Assembly: GCF_014650675.1 (NCBI RefSeq)
Contig: NZ_BMVK01000005.1
Location: forward strand, 310,001-374,000
From: Streptomyces anulatus
GTDB lineage: Bacteria > Actinomycetota > Actinomycetes > Streptomycetales > Streptomycetaceae
DNA length: 64,000 nucleotides
Reading direction: 5' to 3'
Shown piece after piece: positions 49,382 through 58,393 of this stretch. The position numbers and the translations under genes were made by a program. Numbering within the stretch: position 1 is the first letter of the stretch; every line of letters begins with the position of its first letter. Below the pieces are notes generated by a model. That model was not told the DNA's origin, did no database searches, and saw only the letters and a program-made list of their open reading frames with translations.

Positions 49382-51133
49382 ATGAGTCAGCAGGGGGAGA
49401 AGCCCGCCGCCCACGAGGACGACTGGTGGCGCAAGCTGTACGACGAGACCGCGCAGGACACCGGTCCCGGCCGGGCGGCCGACAGCCTCGACGACCGCTT
49501 CGACTCCGTGTCGGACACGGTGAGCAGCCCGGTGGACAACCCGGTGGGCGGCCACCGGGACACCGCGCGCGAGACCGTCCGGGACCCGTACGGGGACGCG
49601 TACGAGGACCCGTTCGCGGACCGGTACGAGGAGCCGGACGCCGACCGTTATGAGAACCCGTACGCGGAGGCGTACCGGCCGCCCGGGCAGAGCCGGACCG
49701 AGGTGACGCGGCGGGAGCCGTCGCCCGACCCCGCCGCGGATCCGGCGACGGCTCCCGCCACGGCCCCGGGCGTGCCGGACCCTCGGTCGGCCCGGTATCC
49801 GTATGCGAAGCGCGACCGACAGCCTGAGCAGGCCGCTTACGCCGTACCGGAGCCGGAGCTTCACGCCGGTCCCGAACGGGCTGGCGGTCCCGAGGCGCCC
49901 GTCCCGCCCGTTCCGCCGACGTCCGCCGTCCCGCCCGTACCGCCGGGGCCGGCCGCCCCGCCCGTACCGCCGCAGGCTCCGCCCTCCCTTCCGGTCGCAC
50001 CGCGCACCACCGCGTTTCCCGCCCCCTGGGAGGTGCCCGCCGGGCAGTCGGGGCCCCGGACGTTCGCCGCGCCGCGCGTGCCGGAAGAGCCCGAGCCCGC
50101 CCTCGCGCCCGCCCCCGGTGCCCTGCACGAACTTCCACCGGACTCCGCCGCGGCGGACGCGACCGACGACCGGCCGGCCGTCGGGCACCTCGGGGACCGG
50201 CCGCCCACCTACGACGCCGAGCCCGCCGCCCTGCCCTCCGCCACCTCGGAGAATCTGGACGGCCTCGGCCCCGACACCGTCCTGGACGGCGCGCGGTACG
50301 GGACGTACACCCTGCGCGCCGCCTCCGTACGCGGCGACTCCGCCCGCTTCCGCGGAGAACCCCGGCGCGACGGGCTGCTCACCGCCCGCTTCGGGGCCGC
50401 CGAGAGCGCCCTCGTCCTGGTCGCCGTGGCCGGCGGCAGACGGGCCGGCGAAGCGGCGCACCTCGCCGCGGCCGACGCCTGCCGCTGGATCGGCGGGGCC
50501 GTCGCCCGCAGCCACATCCGGCTCTCCGAGGACATAAGAGCGGGCCGCCGGGGCGACCTGAAGGCCGGACTGCACCGGCTCACCGACCGGACGTACGGCA
50601 AGCTGCGTGCCCGTGCCGCCGAACTCGGCGTCGAGCCGGACGCGTACACCGCGAGCCTCCGCTGCCTCCTGCTGTCCGCCGACCCCGACTGCCGCACCCG
50701 GGTCTTCTTCGGCGTCGGCAGCGGCGGCCTCTTCCGCCTCCGCGACGGACTCTGGCAGGACCTGGAGCCCTTCGTCCCGGACGGCGGCGCCCCGCAGCCG
50801 GGCGACGAGCAGGAGGAGGGCGCGGACGGGGACCGGCTGACCATGGACCTCCAGATCGCCGCGCCGCCCTCCCCGAACGCCGAGGGCCCCGCCCGCCCGG
50901 CCGCCGAGCCCTTCCGCTTCCGGGCCTCCGTGGCGCGCCCCGGCGACACGCTGCTGCTGTGCAGCAATGGCCTCGCCGAGCCGATGCGCGGCGAGGCCGC
51001 GCTCCCCGGCGAGCTCGCCGAGCGCTGGGGGAGCGCCGGACCGCCCGGACTGCCCGCCTTCCTCGCCGACACCCAGCTCCGGATCAAGGGGTACGCCGAC
51101 GACCGCACCTGCGCCGCCGTCTGGGAGGCGTAA
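49382..51133 (+). CDS. PP2C-like protein, probable pseudophosphatase
   Basis: The 583-residue protein has a 290-residue disordered N-terminus rich in Asp, Pro, Arg and Tyr, with PVPP-type repeats, followed by a PP2C fold. The fold is recognisable, but the metal-binding aspartates are changed. The usual VADGVGG reads VAVAGGRRAGEAAH, VGDSR reads VGSGGLFRLRDG and LCSDGL reads LLLCSNGLAE. Only the final DDRTCAAV keeps its acid. It may bind rather than dephosphorylate a partner. ATG at 49382 is preferred; ATG at 49376 is close and equally possible. Confidence 0.75.
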   Translation: MSQQGEKPAAHEDDWWRKLYDETAQDTGPGRAADSLDDRFDSVSDTVSSPVDNPVGGHRDTARETVRDPYGDAYEDPFADRYEEPDADRYENPYAEAYRPPGQSRTEVTRREPSPDPAADPATAPATAPGVPDPRSARYPYAKRDRQPEQAAYAVPEPELHAGPERAGGPEAPVPPVPPTSAVPPVPPGPAAPPVPPQAPPSLPVAPRTTAFPAPWEVPAGQSGPRTFAAPRVPEEPEPALAPAPGALHELPPDSAAADATDDRPAVGHLGDRPPTYDAEPAALPSATSENLDGLGPDTVLDGARYGTYTLRAASVRGDSARFRGEPRRDGLLTARFGAAESALVLVAVAGGRRAGEAAHLAAADACRWIGGAVARSHIRLSEDIRAGRRGDLKAGLHRLTDRTYGKLRARAAELGVEPDAYTASLRCLLLSADPDCRTRVFFGVGSGGLFRLRDGLWQDLEPFVPDGGAPQPGDEQEEGADGDRLTMDLQIAAPPSPNAEGPARPAAEPFRFRASVARPGDTLLLCSNGLAEPMRGEAALPGELAERWGSAGPPGLPAFLADTQLRIKGYADDRTCAAVWEA

Positions 51134-51154
51134 CCGCGCACGCCGTGGGTTGAT

Positions 51155-51199
51155 GGACTCCGGAGCCGGGCGAAACGGGTGTTTCGGGCTCCGGAGTCC
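51155..51199 (+). terminator. Hairpin terminator between PP2C-like gene and poxB
   Basis: Arms 51155-51167 and 51187-51199 are perfect 13-base complements, with extra partial pairing in the 19-base loop. It starts 22 bases after the upstream stop. Confidence 0.7.
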
Positions 51200-51245
51200 G
51201 GACAGTCGAAGTGCACGGAGCACGGGCAAGGAAGGGTGCACACCC

Positions 51246-52988
51246 ATGGCCAAGCAGAACGTGGCGGAGCAATTCGTCGACATCCTCGCCAGGGCAGGCG
51301 TCAAACGCATGTACGGCGTCGTCGGCGACAGCCTGAACCCCGTCGTGGACGCCATCCGGCGTAACTCGGCCATCGACTGGATCCATGTCCGCCACGAGGA
51401 GACCGCCGCCTTCGCGGCCGGCGCGGAAGCGCAGATCACCGGTTCGCTCGCGGCCTGCGCCGGCTCCTGCGGTCCGGGCAACCTGCACCTCATCAACGGC
51501 CTGTACGACGCCCACCGCTCCATGGCCCCGGTGCTGGCCCTCGCCTCGCACATTCCCTCCAGCGAGATCGGCCTCGGCTACTTCCAGGAGACCCATCCGG
51601 AGCTGCTGTTCCAGGAGTGCAGCCACTACAACGAGATGATCTCCAACCCGGAGCAGATGCCGAGACTGCTCCAGACGGCGATCCAGCACGCCATCGGGCG
51701 CGGCGGCGTCAGCGTCGTCTCGATGCCGGGCGACGTCGCCTCCAAACCCGCCCCCGAGAAGAGCATCGAGCACGCCCTCGTCACCACGCGGCCGACCGTA
51801 CGGCCCGGCGACGACGAGATCGACAAGCTCTGCCGCATGGTCGATGAGGCCAAACGGGTGACACTGTTCTGCGGCAGCGGCACGGCCGGGGCGCACGCCG
51901 AGGTCATGGAGTTCGCCGAGAAGATCAAGTCCCCGGTCGGGCACGCGCTGCGCGGCAAGGAGTGGATCCAGTACGACAATCCGTACGACGTCGGGATGAG
52001 CGGACTGTTGGGCTACGGCGCCGCGTACGAGGCGACCAACGAGTGCGACCTTCTCGTCCTGCTCGGCACGGACTTCCCGTACAACGCCTTCCTCCCGGAC
52101 AATGTGAAGATCGTCCAGGTCGATGTGCGCCCCGAGCACCTCGGCCGTCGCTCCAAGCTCGACCTCGCGGTCTGGGGCGATGTGCGCGAGACCCTGCGCT
52201 GCCTGACGCCCCGGGTGAAGCCCAAGTCCGACCGCAAGTTCCTCGACCGGATGCTGAAGAAGCACGCGAACGCCCTGGAGGGCGTGGTCAAGGCCTACAC
52301 CCGCAAGGTCGAGAAGCACGTTCCGATCCACCCCGAGTACGTCGCCTCCGTGCTGGACGAGATGGCCGACGACGACGCCGTGTTCACCGTCGACACGGGC
52401 ATGAACAACGTGTGGGCCGCCCGCTATCTGACGCCCAACGGCAAGCGGCGGGTGATCGGTTCGTTCAGCCACGGCTCGATGGCGAACGCCCTGCCGCAGG
52501 CGATCGGCGCCCAGTTCACCGACCTGAACCGGCAGGTCGTCGCGATGTCGGGCGACGGCGGGTTCTCCATGCTGATGGGCGACTTCCTCACGCTGGTCCA
52601 GCACGACCTGCCGGTGAAGGTCGTCCTGTTCAACAACTCCTCCCTCGGCATGGTCGAGTTGGAGATGCTCGTCGCGGGCCTCCCCTCGTACGGGACGACC
52701 AACAAGAACCCCGACTTCGCCGCCATCGCCCGTGCTGCGGGCGCCTACGGCGTCCGCGTGGAGAAGCCCAAGCAGTTGCAGAGCGCGCTCAAGGACGCCT
52801 TCAAGTACAAGGGGCCCGCGCTCGTCGACGTGGTCACCGACCCGAACGCGCTCTCCATCCCGCCGAAGATCAGCGCCGACATGGTCACCGGCTTCGCGCT
52901 CTCCGCCAGCAAGATCGTGCTCGACGGCGGAGTGGGCCGGATGCTCCAGATGGCCCGCTCCAACCTCCGCAACGTGCCCCGTCCTTGA
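51246..52988 (+). CDS. poxB: Pyruvate dehydrogenase (quinone)/pyruvate oxidase
   Basis: The 580-residue enzyme has the thiamine diphosphate-dependent layout: an N-terminal PYR domain with the catalytic glutamate in HVRHEETAAFAAGAEAQ, a central FAD-binding region, and the ThDP/Mg motif SGDGGFSMLMGDFLTLVQHDLPVKVVLFNN. The close match to PoxB includes GLGYFQETHPELLFQECSHYNE. It oxidises pyruvate to acetate and CO2 and feeds electrons to the membrane quinone pool through a C-terminal helix. The ATG at 51246 follows GGAAGG. It appears monocistronic between two hairpins. Confidence 0.93.
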   Translation: MAKQNVAEQFVDILARAGVKRMYGVVGDSLNPVVDAIRRNSAIDWIHVRHEETAAFAAGAEAQITGSLAACAGSCGPGNLHLINGLYDAHRSMAPVLALASHIPSSEIGLGYFQETHPELLFQECSHYNEMISNPEQMPRLLQTAIQHAIGRGGVSVVSMPGDVASKPAPEKSIEHALVTTRPTVRPGDDEIDKLCRMVDEAKRVTLFCGSGTAGAHAEVMEFAEKIKSPVGHALRGKEWIQYDNPYDVGMSGLLGYGAAYEATNECDLLVLLGTDFPYNAFLPDNVKIVQVDVRPEHLGRRSKLDLAVWGDVRETLRCLTPRVKPKSDRKFLDRMLKKHANALEGVVKAYTRKVEKHVPIHPEYVASVLDEMADDDAVFTVDTGMNNVWAARYLTPNGKRRVIGSFSHGSMANALPQAIGAQFTDLNRQVVAMSGDGGFSMLMGDFLTLVQHDLPVKVVLFNNSSLGMVELEMLVAGLPSYGTTNKNPDFAAIARAAGAYGVRVEKPKQLQSALKDAFKYKGPALVDVVTDPNALSIPPKISADMVTGFALSASKIVLDGGVGRMLQMARSNLRNVPRP

Positions 52989-53000
52989 GCCGGCCGGACC

Positions 53001-53032
53001 GGTGGAGGGCCCTCTCCGGGCGGCCCTCCACC
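53001..53032 (+). terminator. Hairpin terminator after poxB
   Basis: Arms 53001-53011 and 53022-53032 form a perfect 11-bp stem with a ten-base loop, 12 bases past the stop. It lies in front of the convergent ribonuclease gene. Confidence 0.78.
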
Positions 53033-53093
53033 AGGGTCCGGTCGTCATGTCCCCTTCGCTCGGAGCGTGCGGGAACACCCCTCGCGCGGAGGG

Positions 53094-53525
53094 TCAGCAG
53101 TCGTGGTCGACCAGATCGAAGGATGCGTAGTGGTCGGCGGTGTAGTAGTCCTCCTCCACCTGCTCACCGGTGACGATCCGGCGGGCGCCGCGGGTGTCGG
53201 AGCCGGGGGTGATGACCGTGTACTCGTGGTAGTAGCCGGTGGACTGGCCGGGCAGCAGGCCCTCCCGGTTCTGGAAGACGGTCCCGTCCTGCTCGAACGG
53301 GAACGGTCCGCCCTGCTCGATGAGATCCAGGGTGTCGTGCGCCTGGGACGGCAGCGCGGAGTAGCAGACGCTGCCCACCGCGGCTGCCCGGAAGGCGGTC
53401 GCGGAGTGGGCGGTGGGGGCGGCGGCCGGGGTGGCCGCCTGGGCCGTGACCGGGCCCGAGGCGAGGAGAACGGACAGGAGGGCGGCCGAGCCGCCTAGCC
53501 GGGTGATGCGTGGGGGGATGCGCAT
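53094..53525 (-). CDS. Secreted guanyl-type ribonuclease (RNase Sa-like)
   Basis: The 143-residue precursor has a signal peptide (1-30) and a mature domain close to the Streptomyces RNase Sa family: VCYSALPSQAHDTLDLIEQGGPFPFEQDGTVFQNREGLLP, then YYHEYTVITPGSDTRGARRIVTG and YYTADHYASFDLVDHDC. The Glu in HEYTV, Arg in ARRIV and His in DHYASF correspond to the catalytic triad. Two cysteines form the usual single disulphide. It cuts RNA after guanine outside the cell. Producers normally also encode a barstar-like inhibitor; none is seen next to it. Confidence 0.92.
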   Translation of the reverse strand: MRIPPRITRLGGSAALLSVLLASGPVTAQAATPAAAPTAHSATAFRAAAVGSVCYSALPSQAHDTLDLIEQGGPFPFEQDGTVFQNREGLLPGQSTGYYHEYTVITPGSDTRGARRIVTGEQVEEDYYTADHYASFDLVDHDC

Positions 53526-53767
53526 ACCATCATGATGACGCGCGTAGAAGTTGGGTCGTCAACGTCAACTCAGTTGTATTCGCCGGACGTTAACCGGAGC
53601 TGCGCCTATGTGGTGATGGCGTGCGCGGGTGGGATGTTCCGTGCGCCCCTCGCCGCTCCCGACCGTTCACCTCTTGACGCTTCGACAAGCGTGACCGTGT
53701 GCGTACAGGGGCATGCATCCCGTGAGGCTGTTCGACGGGCGGCCGGATCAGAGGAGGTCGGTTCACT

Positions 53768-54247
53768 GTGCGGGCGGGGGAAATGGCGAAGCGTCAGAGA
53801 AGGGCCACGGTCATCGAGGGGCGGGGCCCCCGGGGCCGGAGACCGGGCGAGGCCATACCGCCGGCCCGGATGCGCCGGAGGGTGGGCCACACCGAGCGGT
53901 CGGCGGTGGGCGAAGTCCGCCGGGAGCTGCGGGAGTTCCTCCGGCACCGCTCCGACGAGGAGCAGACCGAGGCGGCGGAGCTGCTGGTGAGCGAGCTGGT
54001 GACCAACGCTCTCATCCATACGCGGCACGGGGCCGTGGTCACCGCTACGGCGACGCCCGCCCGACTGCGTGTGGAGGTCCAGGACTTCGCGTCGGAGGAT
54101 CTGCCCGCGCCGTACGTACCGAACGCCGACGACGGTACGCACGGCAGGGGCCTGATCCTGGTCCGGAGCCTGGCCGACGCCTGGGGCGTGGAGGCACAGG
54201 GCCTGGGCAAGGTCGTCTGGTTCGAGCTGCACGGCGGAAGGTCCTGA
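53768..54247 (+). CDS. Anti-sigma-type ATP-binding protein (HATPase)
   Basis: The 159-residue protein has a basic N-terminus and a GHKL ATPase domain with the N-box ELLVSELVTNALIHT and G-boxes VEVQDFAS and THGRGLILVRSLADAWG, as in RsbW/SpoIIAB-like regulators that are abundant in Streptomyces. No partner anti-anti-sigma gene is adjacent. GTG at 53768 follows AGGAGG by ten bases; an internal ATG at 53783 lacks proper spacing. The 242-base gap upstream is shared with the divergent ribonuclease gene. Confidence 0.85.
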   Translation: MRAGEMAKRQRRATVIEGRGPRGRRPGEAIPPARMRRRVGHTERSAVGEVRRELREFLRHRSDEEQTEAAELLVSELVTNALIHTRHGAVVTATATPARLRVEVQDFASEDLPAPYVPNADDGTHGRGLILVRSLADAWGVEAQGLGKVVWFELHGGRS

Positions 54248-54270
54248 GGGCCCTCCGCCGCGATGCGCGC

Positions 54271-55371
54271 TCAGCCGAACTGCTGTTCCAGATCCTTCAG
54301 TTTCTGTTCCAGCGAGTCGAGCCGGGGGAGTGTCTGGGTGTCGTCCTCGGCGGTGAGGTCGACGGTCCTCGGGTCACTTCCCCGGCTCGAAGCGTCCAGG
54401 CTCTTCGAGCTCGAACCGTCCGCCTGCTTCGGGCCGACGGCTTGCAGGGATGGCCGGGGTCGCAGAGGCAGCTGACCCGGCTCTGCTATGGCGGGCTCCG
54501 CGACGGCCGGCGGCGCGCCGCCCGAGGGCGGGGCGAGTGCGGGCACGTCCACCTGCCGATCCCCCCGTCCGCCGCGTCCCCAGACCCGGTTCTGCCGGTT
54601 CAGGGCCTTGATGCGGGCCCGGTCCAGCTTCTCCTGGTCGCGTCGGCGCAGCCGGTCCTGCTCACGTTCCCTGCGGTCCTCCCGCACCTCGTCCACCGCC
54701 TCGTCCAGGGTGCGGACGCCCTCCAGGAGCATCAGCGACCAGGCGCCGAAGGTCTCCCTGGGGGCCCGCAGCCAGCGGACGATCCGGATCTGCGGCAACG
54801 GACGGGGCACCAGGCCCTGTTCGCGCAGCGCGGCGCGGCGGGTCTGCTTCAGCGCGCGGTCGAAGAGCACCGCGGCCGAGAGGGACATCCCTGCGAAGAA
54901 GTGCGGTGCGCCCGCGTGGTCCATGCCCCGGGGGGCGTGCACCCAGTTGAACCAGGCGGCGGCCCCGGCGAACGTCCACACCAGCAGCCGGGAGCCGAGT
55001 GCCGCGTCTCCGTGGCTCGCCTCCCGTACGGCCAGCACGGAACAGAACATCGCGGCCCCGTCCAGTCCGAACGGGACCAGATACTCCCAGCCTCCGGTGA
55101 GGTTCAGGTTCTGCCGGCCGAAGCCGACGAGCCCGTGGAAGGAGAGCGCGGCGGCGACCGCCGCGCAGCAGAACAGCAGGACGTAACTGGCGGTGGCGTA
55201 CAGCGCCTCCTTGCGTCTGCGGCGTTCCTCGCTGCGTTCCCAGGAGTCGTCGGCCGCGGCCTTGCCGGCGGCACGCTTGCCGCGTGCGACCACCGTCACC
55301 GCCGCCATGACTCCCACGAGCAGTACGGCGCCCGGAAGCAGCCAGTCAAGCGATATGTCGGTCAGTCTCAT
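54271..55371 (-). CDS. DUF2637 membrane protein
   Basis: The 366-residue protein has an N-terminal membrane segment, a short basic stretch (EERRRRKEAL) and three more hydrophobic segments with the DUF2637 pattern AALSFHGLVGFGRQ and YLVPFGLDGAAMFCSVLAVREASHGDAA. A long charged and Pro-rich cytosolic tail ends in a coiled-coil-like DSLEQKLKDLEQQFG. The family occurs on actinobacterial chromosomes and conjugative plasmids, and its role is unknown. No transfer genes are nearby. Confidence 0.82.
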   Translation of the reverse strand: MRLTDISLDWLLPGAVLLVGVMAAVTVVARGKRAAGKAAADDSWERSEERRRRKEALYATASYVLLFCCAAVAAALSFHGLVGFGRQNLNLTGGWEYLVPFGLDGAAMFCSVLAVREASHGDAALGSRLLVWTFAGAAAWFNWVHAPRGMDHAGAPHFFAGMSLSAAVLFDRALKQTRRAALREQGLVPRPLPQIRIVRWLRAPRETFGAWSLMLLEGVRTLDEAVDEVREDRREREQDRLRRRDQEKLDRARIKALNRQNRVWGRGGRGDRQVDVPALAPPSGGAPPAVAEPAIAEPGQLPLRPRPSLQAVGPKQADGSSSKSLDASSRGSDPRTVDLTAEDDTQTLPRLDSLEQKLKDLEQQFG

Positions 55372-55563
55372 GCGCGGTCCCTTGCGTCACGTAGGGCGTT
55401 TCGTGCGCCATCGTGACGGAATTCCCGTCCCGCTCCGGTGGTTTCGGGACAAGAGCACGCCATGGGGGTGGGAGAGGCTATCGATGGGTGGAATCTTGTC
55501 GAACGGCCGCCCGGTGCAGCCGAGTTGCGTTCGATTCCGCGTCATCCGGACGGGCGGTGTGGA

Positions 55564-56412
55564 TCAGGAAGCGGCCGCGAGCTTGCGTACCCGGTCCGCG
55601 TCACAGGTACGCGGGCAGGTCACACAGGTGTCCTCGGGGCGCAGGGTGTAGAAGAGGCAGCAGCTCGCCCGGTCCCGGGTCGGCAGCGACCGGCCGTCGG
55701 GTCCGGTCAGCTCGCGGAAGCCGGCCCCGCCGGCGTACGGCTTGGTCGTGCCCGGGAGCAGCAGTTCCAGCTCCGTCATCGCGCGGCGCTCCTCGCCCAG
55801 CAGATGCGCGATGTACCAGAGGCCCTCGACGATCTCGTCGGTCGCCATCCCCCACAGGGCACGCTTCCCGCGCCGCATGCGAGGCCCGAAGCCCTCCAGC
55901 ACCGGACCGAGGTGCTCGGTCAGGGAGGCCAGGACCTCGGCCCGCAGCGCCGCCTCGTCCGCGACGACCCGGGCCCCGGGCAGTGTGGCGGCCGGGTCGT
56001 CCGGCAGGCAGGCGAACTCCCGGACCCGCACGGTCAGGTGCCCCAGGGCTCGCTGGAAGGCCACGTCCTCGACCGGGATCCGCACCACCCGGCGCTGCAG
56101 GAACCACGGCACCGTCACCAGCAGGCAGGCGGGCCAGGCGTACCGGTGCAGACCGAAGCTCGCCACCACGTCCGGACGGGCCTGCTGCCCGTAGTCGCGC
56201 AGCACCTGGGCGTTGTCCCAGGCGAGGAAGGCGTCCACGGCGTGACCGCCGGCCGCCAGCTCCGCCGCGCCGACCCAGCCCGCTCCGGACGGGGCTACGG
56301 CGTCGCCGTCGAGCACGTCGGCCCGCAGACCGGGGAACACCTCGGTCAGGCGGGCGTACGCGGCGGTCACGGGGGACGTCGCGGTGCCGGTGAACGGCGG
56401 GGAGAGGGTCAT
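55564..56412 (-). CDS. Siderophore-type (2Fe-2S) ferric reductase, FhuF-like
   Basis: The 282-residue protein ends with RASCCLFYTLRPEDTCVTCPRTC, which contains the C-C-x10-C-x2-C pattern that binds a 2Fe-2S cluster in FhuF-like siderophore reductases. It would reduce ferric siderophore in the cytosol to release iron. ATG at 56412 is chosen, though its ribosome site is weak; GTG at 56424 is an alternative. A near-perfect iron box lies 30-50 bases upstream, so it should be repressed when iron is plentiful and probably serves the transporter at 3-11 kb. Confidence 0.88.
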   Translation of the reverse strand: MTLSPPFTGTATSPVTAAYARLTEVFPGLRADVLDGDAVAPSGAGWVGAAELAAGGHAVDAFLAWDNAQVLRDYGQQARPDVVASFGLHRYAWPACLLVTVPWFLQRRVVRIPVEDVAFQRALGHLTVRVREFACLPDDPAATLPGARVVADEAALRAEVLASLTEHLGPVLEGFGPRMRRGKRALWGMATDEIVEGLWYIAHLLGEERRAMTELELLLPGTTKPYAGGAGFRELTGPDGRSLPTRDRASCCLFYTLRPEDTCVTCPRTCDADRVRKLAAAS

Positions 56413-56440
56413 GCAGGGGACCACCGAATCGGGATCGTTT

Positions 56441-56459
56441 GCAGGTAAGGCTTACCTTA
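56441..56459 (-). promoter_or_regulatory. DmdR/IdeR iron box
   Basis: The segment contains the near-palindrome AGGTAAGGCTTACCTTA and matches the 19-bp iron-box consensus at about 14 positions, better than the one at 3067. It lies between the reductase gene (minus) and the GntR gene (plus). Confidence 0.75.
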
Positions 56460-56558
56460 CCCGATGCCGTCGATGTTTGAACCGCAGCCTCCTCCCTCTA
56501 TCGTGCACAGGAGGTCCGGCGCACGCGAGTCGGCCCGCGGCAGGCGGAGGAGGTCCGG

Positions 56559-57392
56559 GTGGAGCAGGGCAGCGCGCGTGAGGGCGTACGTCCGGCGTAC
56601 GCCCCCGGAGCGTTCTCGCGTGCTCCGGCGGACGGCCGGATGCCGGAGGCCCGGGTGCCGGAACAGGCCCGGGGCGAGCAGGCCGGGGCCGAGCGGGCCG
56701 GGGGGCGACCGGCCGACGGGGAGCAGGCCAGGGGCGAGCACACCCACAGTGAGCCTCCCGCGCCGCGTGTCGTCCAGCGCCACTCCGTGCGCGGCCAGAT
56801 CCTGGACGCCCTGCGCGCCGCCCTCGTCGACGGCGAGCTGGTGCCCGGCCAGGTGTACTCCGCCCCCGCGCTCGGCGCCCGCTTCGGGGTCTCCGCGACG
56901 CCGGTGCGCGAGGCCATGCAGCGGCTGGCCGTCGAGGGAGCCGTCGAGGTCGTGCCGAACCGGGGCTTCCGGGTCAGCGAACGCGGCCCCCGCGAGCTGG
57001 CCGAACTGGCCGAGGTGCGGGCCCTGATCGAGGTGCCGGTGATGCTCGGCCTGGCCCGTACGGTCCCGGCGCACCGCTGGTGCGGCCTGCGCCCGCTGGC
57101 GGAGGCCACGGTCACGGCGGCGGCCGTGGGCGACCGGGCCGCCTACGCCGAGTCGGACCGGGCCTTCCACCGCGCGGTCCTCATGCTGTCGGGCAACGAG
57201 CAGCTCGTGGCCGTCGCCGACGAACTGCACCGGCGCTCCCAGTGGCCGCTGGTGTCGGGCCCCGCCACCCGCCGGGCCGATCTGCTGGCCGACGCCTCCG
57301 AGCACACCGCCCTGCTCGACGCCCTCGTCTCCCAGGACCTCGCCGTCGTCCAGGCCCTGGTCCGCGAACACTTCGCCGGCGCGGACCGCTGA
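56559..57392 (+). CDS. GntR-family regulator (FCD type)
   Basis: The 277-residue protein has a 70-residue disordered N-terminus rich in Ala, Gly and Glu, then a GntR winged helix (HSVRGQILDALRAALVDGELVPGQVYSAPALGARFGVSATPVREAMQRLAVEGAVEVVPNRGFRV) and a helical FCD effector domain. The ligand is unknown. GTG at 56559 follows GGAGG by about nine bases. It is divergent from the iron-regulated reductase gene, but no direct link is evident. Confidence 0.87.
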   Translation: MEQGSAREGVRPAYAPGAFSRAPADGRMPEARVPEQARGEQAGAERAGGRPADGEQARGEHTHSEPPAPRVVQRHSVRGQILDALRAALVDGELVPGQVYSAPALGARFGVSATPVREAMQRLAVEGAVEVVPNRGFRVSERGPRELAELAEVRALIEVPVMLGLARTVPAHRWCGLRPLAEATVTAAAVGDRAAYAESDRAFHRAVLMLSGNEQLVAVADELHRRSQWPLVSGPATRRADLLADASEHTALLDALVSQDLAVVQALVREHFAGADR

Positions 57393-57437
57393 CCGGGTGA
57401 AGTCCGCGGCCGGGAGGAGGGCGTCGGACGCCCTGCC

Positions 57438-58235
57438 TCAGCTCGCCTCGGCGGTGCGCGGGGCCGGCGGCCCCAGGTAGGGGGCCAGCCAGGTGGGCAC
57501 ACCGCCGAGGAGCCGGAACAGCCGGCCCGCCTCGGCGCGCAGCCGCACCGCCTCCGGCTCCTCCACCGCCTCCGCGAGGGAGATCAGCGCCGGGGCCGTA
57601 CCGACCAGGAACCCCAGCTCCTCCCGGATCCGCAGCGACTCCGCGAAGCCGTGCCGGGCCTCGGCGAGCTCCCCCTCGCGCAGGGCGAGCGCCGCCAGAT
57701 GCCGCCAGGTGGACGAAAGCAGCAGCTCGTCGCCCCGGGTCGCCGCACCGGCGTGCGCCCGGCGGAAGGCGGCGCGCGCCGACTGCGGCGACTCCGCGAT
57801 GTTCTGGGCGATCAGCCCGCGCCGGAAGTCCAGCAGCGGCCGGGCCGGGGACGCGGGGGCCAGCAGCGCCGCCGACCGGCTCAGCGCCACGCTCGCCTCG
57901 TCGGCCCGGTCCCGTACCGCCAGGAGGGTCGAGGCGTACGCCAGATGGCCCCGCTCGGAAGCGGCCGAACCGCGCTCGTCGTCGCTGCGGGCGATGGCCT
58001 CCGCCGTGCGCAGGGCGTCCTCGGCGTCGGTCCAGCCCTGTCCGGTGTAGAGACACCGCTCGGTCAGCAGCGCGGTGCGCTGGAGAGCGGAAGCCGGATC
58101 GGTGCTCGCGTGGCGCTCCAGCAGCGCGGCCGCGTCGGTCCAGCAGGCGCGTGACCGCAGCCGCCATACCGCGGTCTGGAGCGGCGGATCGTCATCTGCT
58201 GTCGTTCCGGAACCAGACATGGCGGTATGCGCCAC
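57438..58235 (-). CDS. TPR-like helical repeat protein of unknown function
   Basis: The 265-residue protein is almost entirely helical with repeats resembling TPRs (for example WTDAEDALRTAEAIARSDDERGSAASERGHLAYASTLL and WRHLAALALREGELAEARHGFAESLRIREELG). No enzyme motif is visible. GTG at 58235 has GGGGAGGG five bases upstream and is preferred over an upstream ATG. It is convergent with the GntR gene and probably serves protein-protein contacts. Confidence 0.72.
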   Translation of the reverse strand: MAHTAMSGSGTTADDDPPLQTAVWRLRSRACWTDAAALLERHASTDPASALQRTALLTERCLYTGQGWTDAEDALRTAEAIARSDDERGSAASERGHLAYASTLLAVRDRADEASVALSRSAALLAPASPARPLLDFRRGLIAQNIAESPQSARAAFRRAHAGAATRGDELLLSSTWRHLAALALREGELAEARHGFAESLRIREELGFLVGTAPALISLAEAVEEPEAVRLRAEAGRLFRLLGGVPTWLAPYLGPPAPRTAEAS

Positions 58236-58393
58236 ATTGCCCTCCCCGAGCGCGCCATTGTGCTGTTGGGTACGGCGCATCTCAGCACGGAATGGCACGC
58301 CGGGCCAAGGGGTCCGGACAATGTCAGGTGAAAGATTTCACAATCGGCCGGAGCGCGACGGGTCGCCGCCGGGCCCCGTGCGCGGCCGGAAGA

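Noticed and set aside
45279..50138. A 1619-residue minus-strand open frame across the subtilase
   Set aside because: It is the mirror frame of the S8 protease with its clear catalytic triad and shows only low-complexity Gly/Arg/Asp-rich sequence.
54271..55371. Evidence of an integrative conjugative element at the DUF2637 gene
   Set aside because: DUF2637 also occurs on chromosomes, and no transfer, replication, integrase or attachment-site feature is nearby.
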